Positions 7,872 through 15,202 of a stretch of DNA of 18,175 nucleotides are shown one piece after another (within the stretch, counting starts at the first letter, position 1; each line of letters starts with the position of its first letter). The notes below the pieces were generated by a model that saw nothing but the letters and a program-made list of their open reading frames with translations, was not told where the DNA came from and did not search any database. Source of the stretch: CAZWRF01 sp964636095 (GTDB taxonomy: Bacteria; Patescibacteriota; Minisyncoccia; JAHISW01; Tagabacteraceae); assembly GCA_964636095.1 (NCBI GenBank), contig CAZWRF010000015.1:1-18175 (forward strand), written 5' to 3'. Both the position numbers and the translations under genes were made by a program.

Positions 7872-9023
7872 CTATGGCGATATCAAAGCCTTTACGGCTT
7901 TGATATTCATATCCGTATTTACCTGACTGTCTTTCATCGGAAACAGCCTCAATTGCTGGCGACGTTCTTTCAGAAAGCCGGATTTTTCAAAATATTTTTC
8001 AACAGCTGTTTTTTCCTTGTTTGCTTCTTTGAAAAAACCACTGTAATCCCTGGAAATAACGGTTATTCCCATGCGGTTGACATCTCTTAAAATTTTTTCA
8101 ACTTCAGGAATTGCTTCTCTACCCTCTTCATCCCAATCGTCTCCATCCGTGCCATAAAAGACATAGATGTTGAAGTCCTTTGCCAGGTTTTTCTCTTCAA
8201 TCATTTTATTTATCAGCTGGAAACATGAAGCTACTCTGGTGCCTCCGTTGACCTTTGCACGAAGATACGCGTCGAAATTGCTTACTTCCTTGGCCTCAGT
8301 GTCGTGAACGATAAAATAAGGGTCAACCAGCCTTTCGCCGTATTGTTTCATCAGCCATGCATAAATAATCTGGTGCTGGGCCACAACGCCGATAGTGGGA
8401 TTACCGCCCATTGAACCGGAATAGTCTCTGCCAAAAAACACCGCCGCTTTTGACGTATACTTTCTCTCCCTGGACATTACTCTGTACCACTTCATACTTT
8501 GAGCGATAAGAAGATCTTCCGTTGAGGGATCGTTGGGGTCCAGTTTTCCCATGGCAAGATTGTCTTTTACAATCTGCCTCAAGGTCCTTCTCTTATCAAG
8601 AACCTGCCCGGCGCCACGGTATACCTGGAGAAGTTTAAAGTCATAATCGTCAACCGGCACCTTTTTTCCTTTCTCCTTAAGATTGGGAAGCTGATGCTCC
8701 TTTAAAAGGTTTTCAACTATCTCAATCACATCGGAATCCAGAGCGTGGTCATCGCTAGGCTCATCTCCCGGCTTCATCGGCATTCCTTCCTGGCCAACTT
8801 CTTCCTCGTGGATAACCTCGCCTTCTTCTCCGTCTCCGGTGCCCCCTACACCTCCCTCTTCAGCCGGTTCAAAATCTCCGTGCTTAAGCTTTGATTCATG
8901 AACAACGGGTATATTAATTACGTTTTTCTCGCTTACCGGCATGCTCTGTATCTTTATTTTTCTTTTGAATCCGTCTTTTAATCTTTGTTTATCTCTCTCA
9001 AGAAGTTCCTCAAGTGTTTCCAT
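7872..9023 (-). CDS. yeaH: YeaH/DUF444 von Willebrand factor A-domain protein
   Basis: The 383-residue protein matches the DUF444 (YeaH) family, the standard genetic partner of PrkA/YeaG. Residues about 51-90 form the acidic, glycine-rich linker typical of the family. The C-terminal half is a VWA domain with a MIDAS metal site: D200-Y-S202-G-S204, the GGT at 260-262 and the TDGDD around 292-296. VWA proteins paired with AAA+ ATPases usually act as adaptors that link the ATPase ring to a target. The start is supported by AAGGAGG six bases upstream. The last codons are part of an 11-bp inverted repeat. It is 73 bases downstream of prkA1 and 18 bases upstream of spoVR, on the same transcript. 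Length is a little below the E. coli homologue of about 427 residues. Confidence 0.93.
   Translation of the reverse strand: METLEELLERDKQRLKDGFKRKIKIQSMPVSEKNVINIPVVHESKLKHGDFEPAEEGGVGGTGDGEEGEVIHEEEVGQEGMPMKPGDEPSDDHALDSDVIEIVENLLKEHQLPNLKEKGKKVPVDDYDFKLLQVYRGAGQVLDKRRTLRQIVKDNLAMGKLDPNDPSTEDLLIAQSMKWYRVMSRERKYTSKAAVFFGRDYSGSMGGNPTIGVVAQHQIIYAWLMKQYGERLVDPYFIVHDTEAKEVSNFDAYLRAKVNGGTRVASCFQLINKMIEEKNLAKDFNIYVFYGTDGDDWDEEGREAIPEVEKILRDVNRMGITVISRDYSGFFKEANKEKTAVEKYFEKSGFLKERRQQLRLFPMKDSQVNTDMNIKAVKALISP
7880..7906 (-). repeat. 11-bp inverted repeat at the yeaH 3' end
   Basis: ATATCAAAGCC (7880-7890) pairs perfectly with GGCTTTGATAT (7896-7906) across a five-base loop. It covers codons near the end of yeaH, just before the stop and about ten bases before the spoVR ribosome binding site. 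No T-tract follows on the minus strand, so it is not an intrinsic terminator for the operon. It could affect mRNA stability or spoVR translation. Confidence 0.6.
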
Positions 9024-9043
9024 TTATGCCTCCTTATAGTAAG

Positions 9044-9080
9044 AGAGCCGGGCCGCCAAAGGCGCCCCGGCTCTTTTTTT
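9044..9080 (+). terminator. GC-rich hairpin with a plus-strand T-tract, inside the operon
   Basis: A 9-bp stem, AGAGCCGGG (9044-9052) with CCCGGCTCT (9066-9074), encloses a smaller CGCC/GGCG stem on an AAA loop. Seven T residues follow on the plus strand (9074-9080). By sequence this is an intrinsic terminator for plus-strand transcription, yet both neighbouring genes run on the minus strand. Read on the minus strand it is a strong hairpin preceded by A7 and followed by TTACTATAAGGAGG, so it would not terminate but may mark or protect the 3' end of the prkA1 message. Confidence 0.7.
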
Positions 9081-9096
9081 AGAAAATTCTATCAGA

Positions 9097-11169
9097 TTAA
9101 GTCTCGTTTTCGGTACTGCAATAGTGCTCAATGGTTTTTAGGGCACATGTTTTGCAGTAACCTAGCTTATCTATCATGCTTTTCATAATTTTAGCTCTGA
9201 GTTTTATATTCTCATCGTTGGTTAAGTTGGCCAAAGCGCCCACCAAACTGCCGGCACTTGCAACATCAGATTTGAGACGAACATCGGTAACGGCCTTAAC
9301 CAAGTCCAAGTTATCCATAAAATCGTAATTTGGGTTAACGGAAATTTTTTGACCGTAGATTTTACGAATAGTGGTTCTGAATGTGGCACGGTCCTCTTCG
9401 CTTTTAAGCCCCACTCTTTCTTCAATGCTTTTAACCCATCTTTCGTCAATCTGCAAAGGCACCAAGTCGCCGGTCTGCGGATCTCTGTACTTCCACACTT
9501 TATCGGGACCCAGATTTTCTGCGTCAATACCTATGATGCTGTTTACATAATTGAGCACGTCTTTTCGAATGGCCTCGGGCTCATCCATGTAGGCATTGAA
9601 CATTTCCGTTTTTATTTTTTCTCGGTATAGCTTTCTGGCCTCTTTTATATCGGCCATGTATTTTTCTTTGTCGGTAGTCTCTTCAACATAGTCCAAAACG
9701 ATACGTTCAAGAGCGTCAAATATTTCATACGCCACCATGCATTTGCCTTTAATTGTAGTAGACCCTTCAAGAAGAAGCTGAAAAGCACGGCCCAAATTTC
9801 TTTGCGACATACCTTTTTGCCCCCAGCGCTTAGTAACATCCGGACTTTTGTTGGCTTCATCAATTACTTCCGATAAAACCTTTACACTTTTTTCTCCGGC
9901 AACATCACCGGCAGCAAGCTTCAAGGTTTCGACTCTGTCCAATTGCTTAGACGCGAGAAGCCTTGTTAGAACCGCAGCCACCGAAGCGGCATAGTTCAGA
10001 TTAGGGTCTTGGTGAAGCTTTTCTCTGCCTTTCGGTCCGACAACAGTCTTTTCTTCGCTTCCGATGGCATACTTGGTAAGATCTTTCTGAAGATGGTAGT
10101 CGGTATTGTGGGAAACATAGCAGATGCGACACCGGTCAATAATAGGCGCCTGTTCTTTTTCGGCCTTAAACCGGTTAAATTCGGAATTGTTGCTTGTGGC
10201 AATAATCAAGGTATCAATGGGCCACTTAAAGCCGTCCATTTCAATGGACCGGTTTTGAATTACACCGAGGTAAACCTGAACAAGGTCCACTTTGTTTTTG
10301 AAAATTTCATCGGCAAAATGTATTCCTCCTCCGGCAACCCTGGCCAGCGCGCCGCGCTTCAGGTCAAACCTGAATGGATTATCCAAGTCGGATAAATGCA
10401 TCAAGCGCTGGATAGACTCTTCGCCCAGCAAATCCACCGAGGAAGAAGTGATCTTATCCTTAGCGGGATATTTACCGGTAACTACTCCCATACTTTCAAT
10501 AAGGGGAACTTTAAAAATTTGCACCAGTTCAATCATTTTTTCCATGTTTCCGTCATAATGGCTGCGAATATCGTTCCAAATATAACCGGTGCAAGCTCCT
10601 AGGGGCCGCCAGTTTTTGAAAAGGATGTCTATTTCTTTGTCTTCAAAACCCTGCTTCTTCAAGAATTCTTTGTTGTCATTCTGGTTTTCAAAATGATTCA
10701 TGGCACGGATCATGGGGTCTTCAAAAGTTTGAGAAGAAACCTTTTTTATTTTGCCATACGTACCCAATTGTTCTATCCCCTTAAATCCGAAGCTGTATCT
10801 TTCATTTCCTTTCTGTCCCAGGAAATCGCGGTACCAATCACATATGTAGTTTACAAAAAATGTCTTACCGTTACCGGGTTCTCCGACTAAGACAAAAGCC
10901 ATCTCGCAGCTTGAGCCGCCTTCAGAAGCATCGCGCACATAATTTACCAGCTGATTGATCTCGGTATGAAGACCAATGAGGTGTTTTTCACCCTGGCGGA
11001 AACCGGGGTATTCGGTAATGGTTTTTCCGCACACGGTAGCCTCTTTCGGAGTAAAACTTTCAAACATCCTGGACACACTCTGGAAGGCATTTTCAAACCG
11101 TCTTCTTCCCTCTTTCACTTCCCTTAAGTGGCGCAGAAGACCATCAGGGACCAACTCTTTCTTTTCCAT
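9097..11169 (-). CDS. prkA: PrkA-family AAA+ protein (first paralogue, PrkA1)
   Basis: This first gene of the operon encodes 690 residues with the PrkA/YeaG layout: Walker A GEPGNGKT (96-103), a Walker B-like HFADE (283-287), sensor-like ATSNNSEF (323-330) followed by PIIDRCR (341-347) and a C-terminal PrkA region. That region includes DPQTGDLVPLQIDERWVKSIEE around residues 575-600 and ends in the family's GYCKTCA motif. Unlike its paralogue in the same operon, it lacks the CPGH/CPxC pair between Walker A and B. PrkA was described as a serine kinase, and later work on Bacillus PrkA reported ATP-dependent protease activity. No classical kinase or Lon catalytic motif is evident to me, so an ATP-driven remodelling role is equally possible. 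AAGGAGG precedes the ATG by about eight bases. The next gene, yeaH, is its usual partner. Confidence 0.92.
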   Translation of the reverse strand: MEKKELVPDGLLRHLREVKEGRRRFENAFQSVSRMFESFTPKEATVCGKTITEYPGFRQGEKHLIGLHTEINQLVNYVRDASEGGSSCEMAFVLVGEPGNGKTFFVNYICDWYRDFLGQKGNERYSFGFKGIEQLGTYGKIKKVSSQTFEDPMIRAMNHFENQNDNKEFLKKQGFEDKEIDILFKNWRPLGACTGYIWNDIRSHYDGNMEKMIELVQIFKVPLIESMGVVTGKYPAKDKITSSSVDLLGEESIQRLMHLSDLDNPFRFDLKRGALARVAGGGIHFADEIFKNKVDLVQVYLGVIQNRSIEMDGFKWPIDTLIIATSNNSEFNRFKAEKEQAPIIDRCRICYVSHNTDYHLQKDLTKYAIGSEEKTVVGPKGREKLHQDPNLNYAASVAAVLTRLLASKQLDRVETLKLAAGDVAGEKSVKVLSEVIDEANKSPDVTKRWGQKGMSQRNLGRAFQLLLEGSTTIKGKCMVAYEIFDALERIVLDYVEETTDKEKYMADIKEARKLYREKIKTEMFNAYMDEPEAIRKDVLNYVNSIIGIDAENLGPDKVWKYRDPQTGDLVPLQIDERWVKSIEERVGLKSEEDRATFRTTIRKIYGQKISVNPNYDFMDNLDLVKAVTDVRLKSDVASAGSLVGALANLTNDENIKLRAKIMKSMIDKLGYCKTCALKTIEHYCSTENET

Positions 11170-11249
11170 CTTTCACCCTCCTTACAGAAGAATTTTTCTT
11201 CATTTTTCATTTCATCTATAAATATTAATTTATCAAAGTCCTTATTGAT

Positions 11250-11277
11250 AACATAGCAACCAGACCTGTTTTGTCAA
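11250..11277 (-). promoter_or_regulatory. Promoter of the prkA-yeaH-spoVR-prkA operon
   Basis: On the minus strand, a consensus TTGACA (11277-11272), a 16-base spacer and TATGTT (11255-11250) with an extended TGC just upstream of the -10 form a strong sigma-70-type promoter. The predicted start is near 11243, giving an untranslated leader of about 70 bases before the prkA1 ATG at 11169. It lies just after the tRNA-Ile terminator. No obvious operator palindrome is seen. Confidence 0.65.
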
Positions 11278-11302
11278 TACTATTAAGAACTGGTGAAGAA
11301 AC

Positions 11303-11332
11303 AAAAAGGCCCTCTTCCAAAGGGCTTTTTTA
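11303..11332 (-). terminator. Terminator after ftsH and tRNA-Ile
   Basis: AAAAAGGCCCT pairs with AGGGCTTTTT in an 11-bp stem with one G-U pair. The minus-strand read-out ends in a T-tract (complement of 11307-11303), four bases after the tRNA-Ile end. The A/T symmetry means it could also work on the plus strand. Confidence 0.8.
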
Positions 11333-11336
11333 TCTG

Positions 11337-11409
11337 TGGATGCGCCAGGACTTGAACCTGGAACCGCGGAGGTATAAGCTCCGAGCTCTGCCAATTGAGC
11401 TACGCATCC
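11337..11409 (-). tRNA. tRNA-Ile(UAU)
   Basis: A full cloverleaf of 73 bases folds on the minus strand: acceptor GGATGCG/CGCATCC, D arm GCTC/GAGC, anticodon stem CGGAG/CTCCG with loop CTTATAC, T arm CCAGG/CCTGG with TTCAAGT, and discriminator A. The anticodon is TAT, reading AUA as isoleucine. Most bacteria instead read AUA with a CAU tRNA modified by TilS, so this species is unusual. CCA is not encoded. It lies 17 bases after the ftsH stop and is probably co-transcribed with it. Confidence 0.93.
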
Positions 11410-11426
11410 CCGCTAAGCAGCTCTCC

Positions 11427-13295
11427 TTATTTCTTTTTAACTCCAAAACCTTCCATAAGCTCGGCAAATTCGTCTCTTTCTATGCTCTCATCTTTTATCA
11501 ATTTTTCTGCTAGCGCATCGAGGGCCGTACGATGTTTCTCCAAAAGCTCCACCGCCCGCGCGTAAGCATCCTTCATAAATATGCTTACTTCCTCATCAAC
11601 TTCCTTCGCCACTTCTTCCGAATAATTTCTCTCGGAGCCGAGCTCTTTTCCCAAAAAGATCATTCCTCCTTCTTCTCCTAGCGCCACCGGACCGATTTTG
11701 TCCGACATGCCGTATTTTGTGACCAGTGCCCGGGCAATATCCGTAGCCTTTTTTAGGTCGTCTGAGGCACCGGTGGTTAAGTCTCCAAATACCAGTTTCT
11801 CCGAAGCATACCCTCCCAAAGCTACCGCCAACTCATCCAAAAAATGGGAACGCGAATAAAGATGCTTTTCCACCACCGGAAGTTTCAAGGTGTAGCCGGC
11901 CGCCCTACCCCTGGCAACAATGGAAACTTTGTGCACAGGGTCGGCGTTTGGTAAAACGGCGGCCACCAAAGCATGCCCCGCCTCATGATAAGACGATATC
12001 TTCTTTTCTTCAACATTCAAAATATGGCTTCTCCTTTCGGGGCCAAGCATTACTTTCTCAATAGATTGTATAAGATCGTCTTGAGTTACTTCTTTTCTTC
12101 CTTCGCGGGCCGCCAAAATCGCTCCTTCGTTCATAAGGTTTTGAAGGTCGGCTCCGGAAAATCCGGGCGTGCGTTCGGCTATTCTCCGAAGCTCAACATC
12201 TTTGGACAACGGCTTTTTTCTAGCATGAATTTTCAAAATTCCTTCTCTGTCGTTTATGTCCGGCAAATCCAAAACAACTCTTCTGTCAAATCTCCCAGGC
12301 CTTAAAAGCGCCGGGTCCAAAACGTCCGGCCTATTGGTGGCAGCCATCACAATTACTTTTTCGTGCGGTTCAAAGCCGTCGAGCTCAACCAAGATTTGGT
12401 TTAGTGTTTGTTCTCTTTCATCGTGTCCGCCTCCGAGCCCGGTACCCCTGTGGCGGCCAACCGCGTCTATCTCATCAACGAAAACAATTGCCGGCGAACT
12501 TTTTTTCGCCATTTTAAAAAGGTCGCGCACGCGAGAAGCGCCCACTCCGACAAACATTTCAACAAACTCGGAACCGGAAATATGAAAAAAAGGCACCCTG
12601 GCTTCCCCCGCCACTGCACGGGCCAAAAGAGTTTTCCCTGTGCCGGGCGCTCCCATAAGAAGCACTCCTTTAGGAATACGCGCGCCTATGTCCAAAAATT
12701 TCTGCGGACTTTTAAGAAAGTCCACAATTTCTTTAAGCTCTTCCTTCGCCTCTTCTACCCCGGCAACGTCTTCAAAAGTTACCTTTTCGGTCTTGTCGTC
12801 CGGCCCAATCACCCTGGCCTTTGACTGGCCGAAACTGAAAGCCTGAAGAGCGCTGCTTTTCGCTTGGCGGGAAATAAACCAAAAGAAAACAACTATAAAA
12901 ATAAGGGGCAAAATATACGGCAAAAGATTAACAAGCCAGTAGCCGAGATCATAAGGGTTTTGAATCTCAATATTTACCGCGGAGATTTTTTCCGGCGACA
13001 CTCCGTAATTGGAGAGAGTGTCACTTAGCGCCGTACCCGTTTCCTTCATTGAAACATTCTCGTTGCCGTCTTTAAACGTAATATCCAAAGAATCGCCCTT
13101 GACCGTAATTTTGGAAACATTTCCGTCGTTTATCTGGGAAGCAAGATCCGAAATACTTATCTCCGGTTTTTGCTGGGTCCCTCCGGCCAAAAGCGAGTAC
13201 AAAAGGACCAAAAAAATCATTAGAAAAATGGCAGTTAAAAACTGACGGCCAAAAGATTTCCAATCCGGCTTCTTTGATTTTTTCTTCTTTGCCAT
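11427..13295 (-). CDS. ftsH: ATP-dependent zinc metalloprotease FtsH
   Basis: FtsH is the membrane-bound AAA+ protease that degrades misfolded membrane proteins and short-lived regulators. The 622-residue product has a basic N-terminus, membrane segments at about 18-37 and 118-141 flanking an extracytoplasmic domain, Walker A GAPGTGKT (215-222), Walker B VFVDEIDA (271-278), the second region of homology through RPGRFDR (332-338) and the zinc site HEAGH (437-441). The third ligand is probably the aspartate in GASDDL near 513. Length and motif order are normal for the family. The ATG lacks a Shine-Dalgarno and lies seven bases after a perfect TATAAT, so the mRNA is probably leaderless. tRNA-Ile follows, and a terminator closes the unit. 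Confidence 0.98.
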   Translation of the reverse strand: MAKKKKSKKPDWKSFGRQFLTAIFLMIFLVLLYSLLAGGTQQKPEISISDLASQINDGNVSKITVKGDSLDITFKDGNENVSMKETGTALSDTLSNYGVSPEKISAVNIEIQNPYDLGYWLVNLLPYILPLIFIVVFFWFISRQAKSSALQAFSFGQSKARVIGPDDKTEKVTFEDVAGVEEAKEELKEIVDFLKSPQKFLDIGARIPKGVLLMGAPGTGKTLLARAVAGEARVPFFHISGSEFVEMFVGVGASRVRDLFKMAKKSSPAIVFVDEIDAVGRHRGTGLGGGHDEREQTLNQILVELDGFEPHEKVIVMAATNRPDVLDPALLRPGRFDRRVVLDLPDINDREGILKIHARKKPLSKDVELRRIAERTPGFSGADLQNLMNEGAILAAREGRKEVTQDDLIQSIEKVMLGPERRSHILNVEEKKISSYHEAGHALVAAVLPNADPVHKVSIVARGRAAGYTLKLPVVEKHLYSRSHFLDELAVALGGYASEKLVFGDLTTGASDDLKKATDIARALVTKYGMSDKIGPVALGEEGGMIFLGKELGSERNYSEEVAKEVDEEVSIFMKDAYARAVELLEKHRTALDALAEKLIKDESIERDEFAELMEGFGVKKK

Positions 13296-13302
13296 GGATA
13301 CA

Positions 13303-13331
13303 ATTATACGTAAGAATCCTTAAAAAAGCAA
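13303..13331 (-). promoter_or_regulatory. Promoter of ftsH, probably leaderless
   Basis: On the minus strand, TTGCTT (13331-13326), a 17-base spacer and a perfect TATAAT (13308-13303) lie upstream of ftsH. Seven bases separate the -10 from the ATG at 13295. The -35 box is inside the T-rich tail of the preceding terminator, the same design as at the GT2 gene. Confidence 0.65.
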
Positions 13332-13372
13332 TAAAAATGCTCTACTGCGCCAAAATGGCACAATAGAGCATT
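13321..13372 (-). terminator. Terminator after the NYN gene
   Basis: AATGCTCTA (13336-13344) pairs with TAGAGCATT (13364-13372). The stem continues inward with two short paired steps to an AAAAT loop. The minus-strand read-out is followed by TTTATTGCTTTTTT. It begins six bases after the NYN gene's stop codon and separates that gene from ftsH. Confidence 0.8.
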
Positions 13373-13377
13373 CTATA

Positions 13378-13884
13378 TTATTTTTTGATTAAAGGAACGG
13401 GATAAAGGCGTTCTTTTGGGACAACTTCTTTAAGAAAAAAGTTAAGTTTTTCTCCGGAAAAGATATGAATAGCCTTTCCCTGAAGTTGAACGTCTTTTAT
13501 CCATTCCAACATATGGCCGTCGTGGCCAACAAGGCAAAAATCGGTTATTGAAGAGCAATTTTTCAAAAGCTTCCATCCTTTTCTGATAATATGAATATCA
13601 ACTCTGTCTTCGATCTTATTGCTTCCGCTTCTTACCCCCTGGCAAAGTGTTATTTCAAAGCCAAGGTGGTCGATTTTTGGAAGATTTTCCGCCCAATGCC
13701 CGGGAACAAAAACAATAGCCTCTTCAATAATTCCGATCTTCAGGCACTCATCTCTAAGCTTTTTGAAATCAAGCACTTTCCCGGCGTTGGCGGCTCCGTC
13801 CATAAGGTCAATATTCATATAGTCCACAAGGACCGCCAGCTTTTTTTTGTGTTTCTTTCTTGACCAGTTAAATAGTGACAACAT
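13378..13884 (-). CDS. NYN-domain (LabA/DUF88-like) PIN-fold protein
   Basis: The 168-residue protein matches the NYN domain, a PIN-like nuclease fold often acting on RNA. An N-terminal basic stretch (9-15) precedes the first strand AVLVDYMNID, which holds the conserved D21 and N24. The middle motif EDRVDIHII gives D93 and D96. The third acidic motif reads LVGHDGHML with D122, where the family more often has SGDxDF, so one aspartate is replaced by histidine. These residues would form the metal-binding active site. A weak GGGAG lies ten bases before the ATG. It follows an unrecognised gene by 35 bases, probably on the same transcript. Substrate and role cannot be read from the sequence, and a non-catalytic binding function is possible. 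Confidence 0.8.
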   Translation of the reverse strand: MLSLFNWSRKKHKKKLAVLVDYMNIDLMDGAANAGKVLDFKKLRDECLKIGIIEEAIVFVPGHWAENLPKIDHLGFEITLCQGVRSGSNKIEDRVDIHIIRKGWKLLKNCSSITDFCLVGHDGHMLEWIKDVQLQGKAIHIFSGEKLNFFLKEVVPKERLYPVPLIKK

Positions 13885-13919
13885 AAGATTTGGTCTCCCG
13901 CTTCAGATTGAAATATTCA

Positions 13920-15029
13920 TTAGGATTTTTTGTTCCCTTTACGGGCAGCTTTGTTTTTGCCGGCATTCAAAAGCTCGCGGACGGACTCGGTTTTTTCCTT
14001 GTCGCCTTGCTCATCAAGCCATGCCCAGACCATTGCTCTAAGAGCGCCGATTTTGGACTTGGTCCTTTTGAATACTTCCTCTTCTATCCAGTGGTCGCGA
14101 CCGGGCATTGGCCTGCCTTCAAGAAACCAAAAATGGGGCATTCTTTTTTTGCCGTCGCCTCTGACAAGCCAGACGCAAGAACCGACTGCGTCAAGAATAT
14201 CTATAACCCAATTGGCCTTTTTGCCCCTCTCGCCTTTGTTTGTATTCTCCAGGCGAACTAAAGCCCATCCTTCGGGAACTCTTCTCTCCGGTCTTTCGTT
14301 TTGAGCCGGAACTGTGCGAGACGGAGAGTAAAAAGTGTAACTGTCGGCATAGCTGGCTTTAACGAACTGGTCCAGCTTTGGATTGCCGCTCTTCACTTTG
14401 GCCGCACGGCTTTTTTTGTGAGCATCGGTCATCTTGCGCGTTTCAGCTTCAAGAGCTCGGAGCCATGAACTGGCCTGTCCATCTCCGTTTCGACATGAAA
14501 GATAGATCTTGTCGTAGAGAAAAATAGTACCCGAAACAGGACCAGGTTTGCAGGTTCCGGTGTGAACTTTATAGTGGCCCTCTTCCACAAGATGAGCCAT
14601 CATGCCTACAACCGCAACATAGCTCTCGGTATCAATTTCTCTTATCTGCTCCACAAGGGCCGCACGATTTTTGCGCTCACCCAATTCACCGCCAACGCTT
14701 TCCAGCTGATAAAGACGGGACTGAAGCCTTTCTATCTCTTGCCGAACTTTGTCGTTTGAGCCAAGGAGCTTCCAGTCGGGAGTTTTGAGCAAAAGATCGT
14801 TAAGAGTTGTGCGAACGGTTACCTCTTGCTTTCCCAAGGACATTGCCAGCCTCTTGGCCTCTTCGGCTTTCTGCCTGCTTGCTTCAATTTCTTCTTCGGA
14901 AAGCTTCTTAATTTCGAACTCCTCGTCGATTTTAAATTCACACGCGGGCTCTACTTTTCCTCCCGCGCCCCCTTTCCTCTGGTTTTGGGTTTTACCCAAT
15001 TCGGTAATATTAACGTCTGCAAGTTTCAT
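13920..15029 (-). CDS. Conserved-looking protein of unknown function
   Basis: I do not recognise this 369-residue protein. It is soluble and highly charged, with no signal peptide or membrane segment. Residues about 40-70 are a lysine/glutamate-rich helix, about 92-135 look like a coiled coil, the middle (about 140-185) holds a compact part with two cysteines (TCKPGPVSG and LSCRNGDG), and about 255-320 form a second folded part rich in tryptophan. The last 20 residues are very basic, which suggests nucleic acid binding. GGGAGG lies eight bases before the ATG. A small hairpin (GCCTG/CAGGC) lies just upstream of that site. It is the first gene of a pair with the NYN nuclease-like gene, which hints at a shared nucleic-acid role, but this is only context. 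Confidence 0.75.
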   Translation of the reverse strand: MKLADVNITELGKTQNQRKGGAGGKVEPACEFKIDEEFEIKKLSEEEIEASRQKAEEAKRLAMSLGKQEVTVRTTLNDLLLKTPDWKLLGSNDKVRQEIERLQSRLYQLESVGGELGERKNRAALVEQIREIDTESYVAVVGMMAHLVEEGHYKVHTGTCKPGPVSGTIFLYDKIYLSCRNGDGQASSWLRALEAETRKMTDAHKKSRAAKVKSGNPKLDQFVKASYADSYTFYSPSRTVPAQNERPERRVPEGWALVRLENTNKGERGKKANWVIDILDAVGSCVWLVRGDGKKRMPHFWFLEGRPMPGRDHWIEEEVFKRTKSKIGALRAMVWAWLDEQGDKEKTESVRELLNAGKNKAARKGNKKS

Positions 15030-15047
15030 TTTTCAATCCTCCCTCGC

Positions 15048-15064
15048 CTGTCAAAGGCAGGCAA
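15048..15064 (-). promoter_or_regulatory. Hairpin beside the ribosome binding site of the unknown gene
   Basis: On the minus strand, GCCTG and CAGGC pair across a seven-base loop, ending a few bases before the GGGAGG ribosome binding site of the gene starting at 15029. It could modulate translation initiation. The stem is only five pairs, so this is tentative. Confidence 0.35.
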
Positions 15065-15127
15065 CAATTTTATTTTCGTCTAAATAACTCGCCCTAATGG
15101 CCATACAAAAACTGAAAAATCACCTCC

Positions 15128-15202
15128 TTCATACAAATTTTTATTCCTCTGTCAAAGATTAAAATCTAGTTAAGTTTAAGCAGAAAACAAAAATATTGTC
15201 AA
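15128..15202 (-). promoter_or_regulatory. Promoter region of the unknown gene, two candidates
   Basis: On the minus strand, TTGACA at 15202-15197 has TGC plus a poor -10 (TTAAAC, 15179-15174) 17 bases on. A second TTGACA at 15155-15150 has TATGAA (15133-15128) 16 bases on. Either could drive the unknown gene and the NYN gene. The first -35 overlaps the -35 of infB on the other strand almost completely. Confidence 0.4.

Noticed and set aside
9645..10890. Open frames of 65-130 codons opposite or overlapping prkA1 and other large genes
   Set aside because: They are shadows of well-supported genes, lack ribosome binding sites and show no recognisable domain.
15094..15132. 12-codon ORF starting at ATG 15132
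   Set aside because: It starts within the Shine-Dalgarno-like sequence itself, has no ribosome binding site of its own and nothing supports expression.
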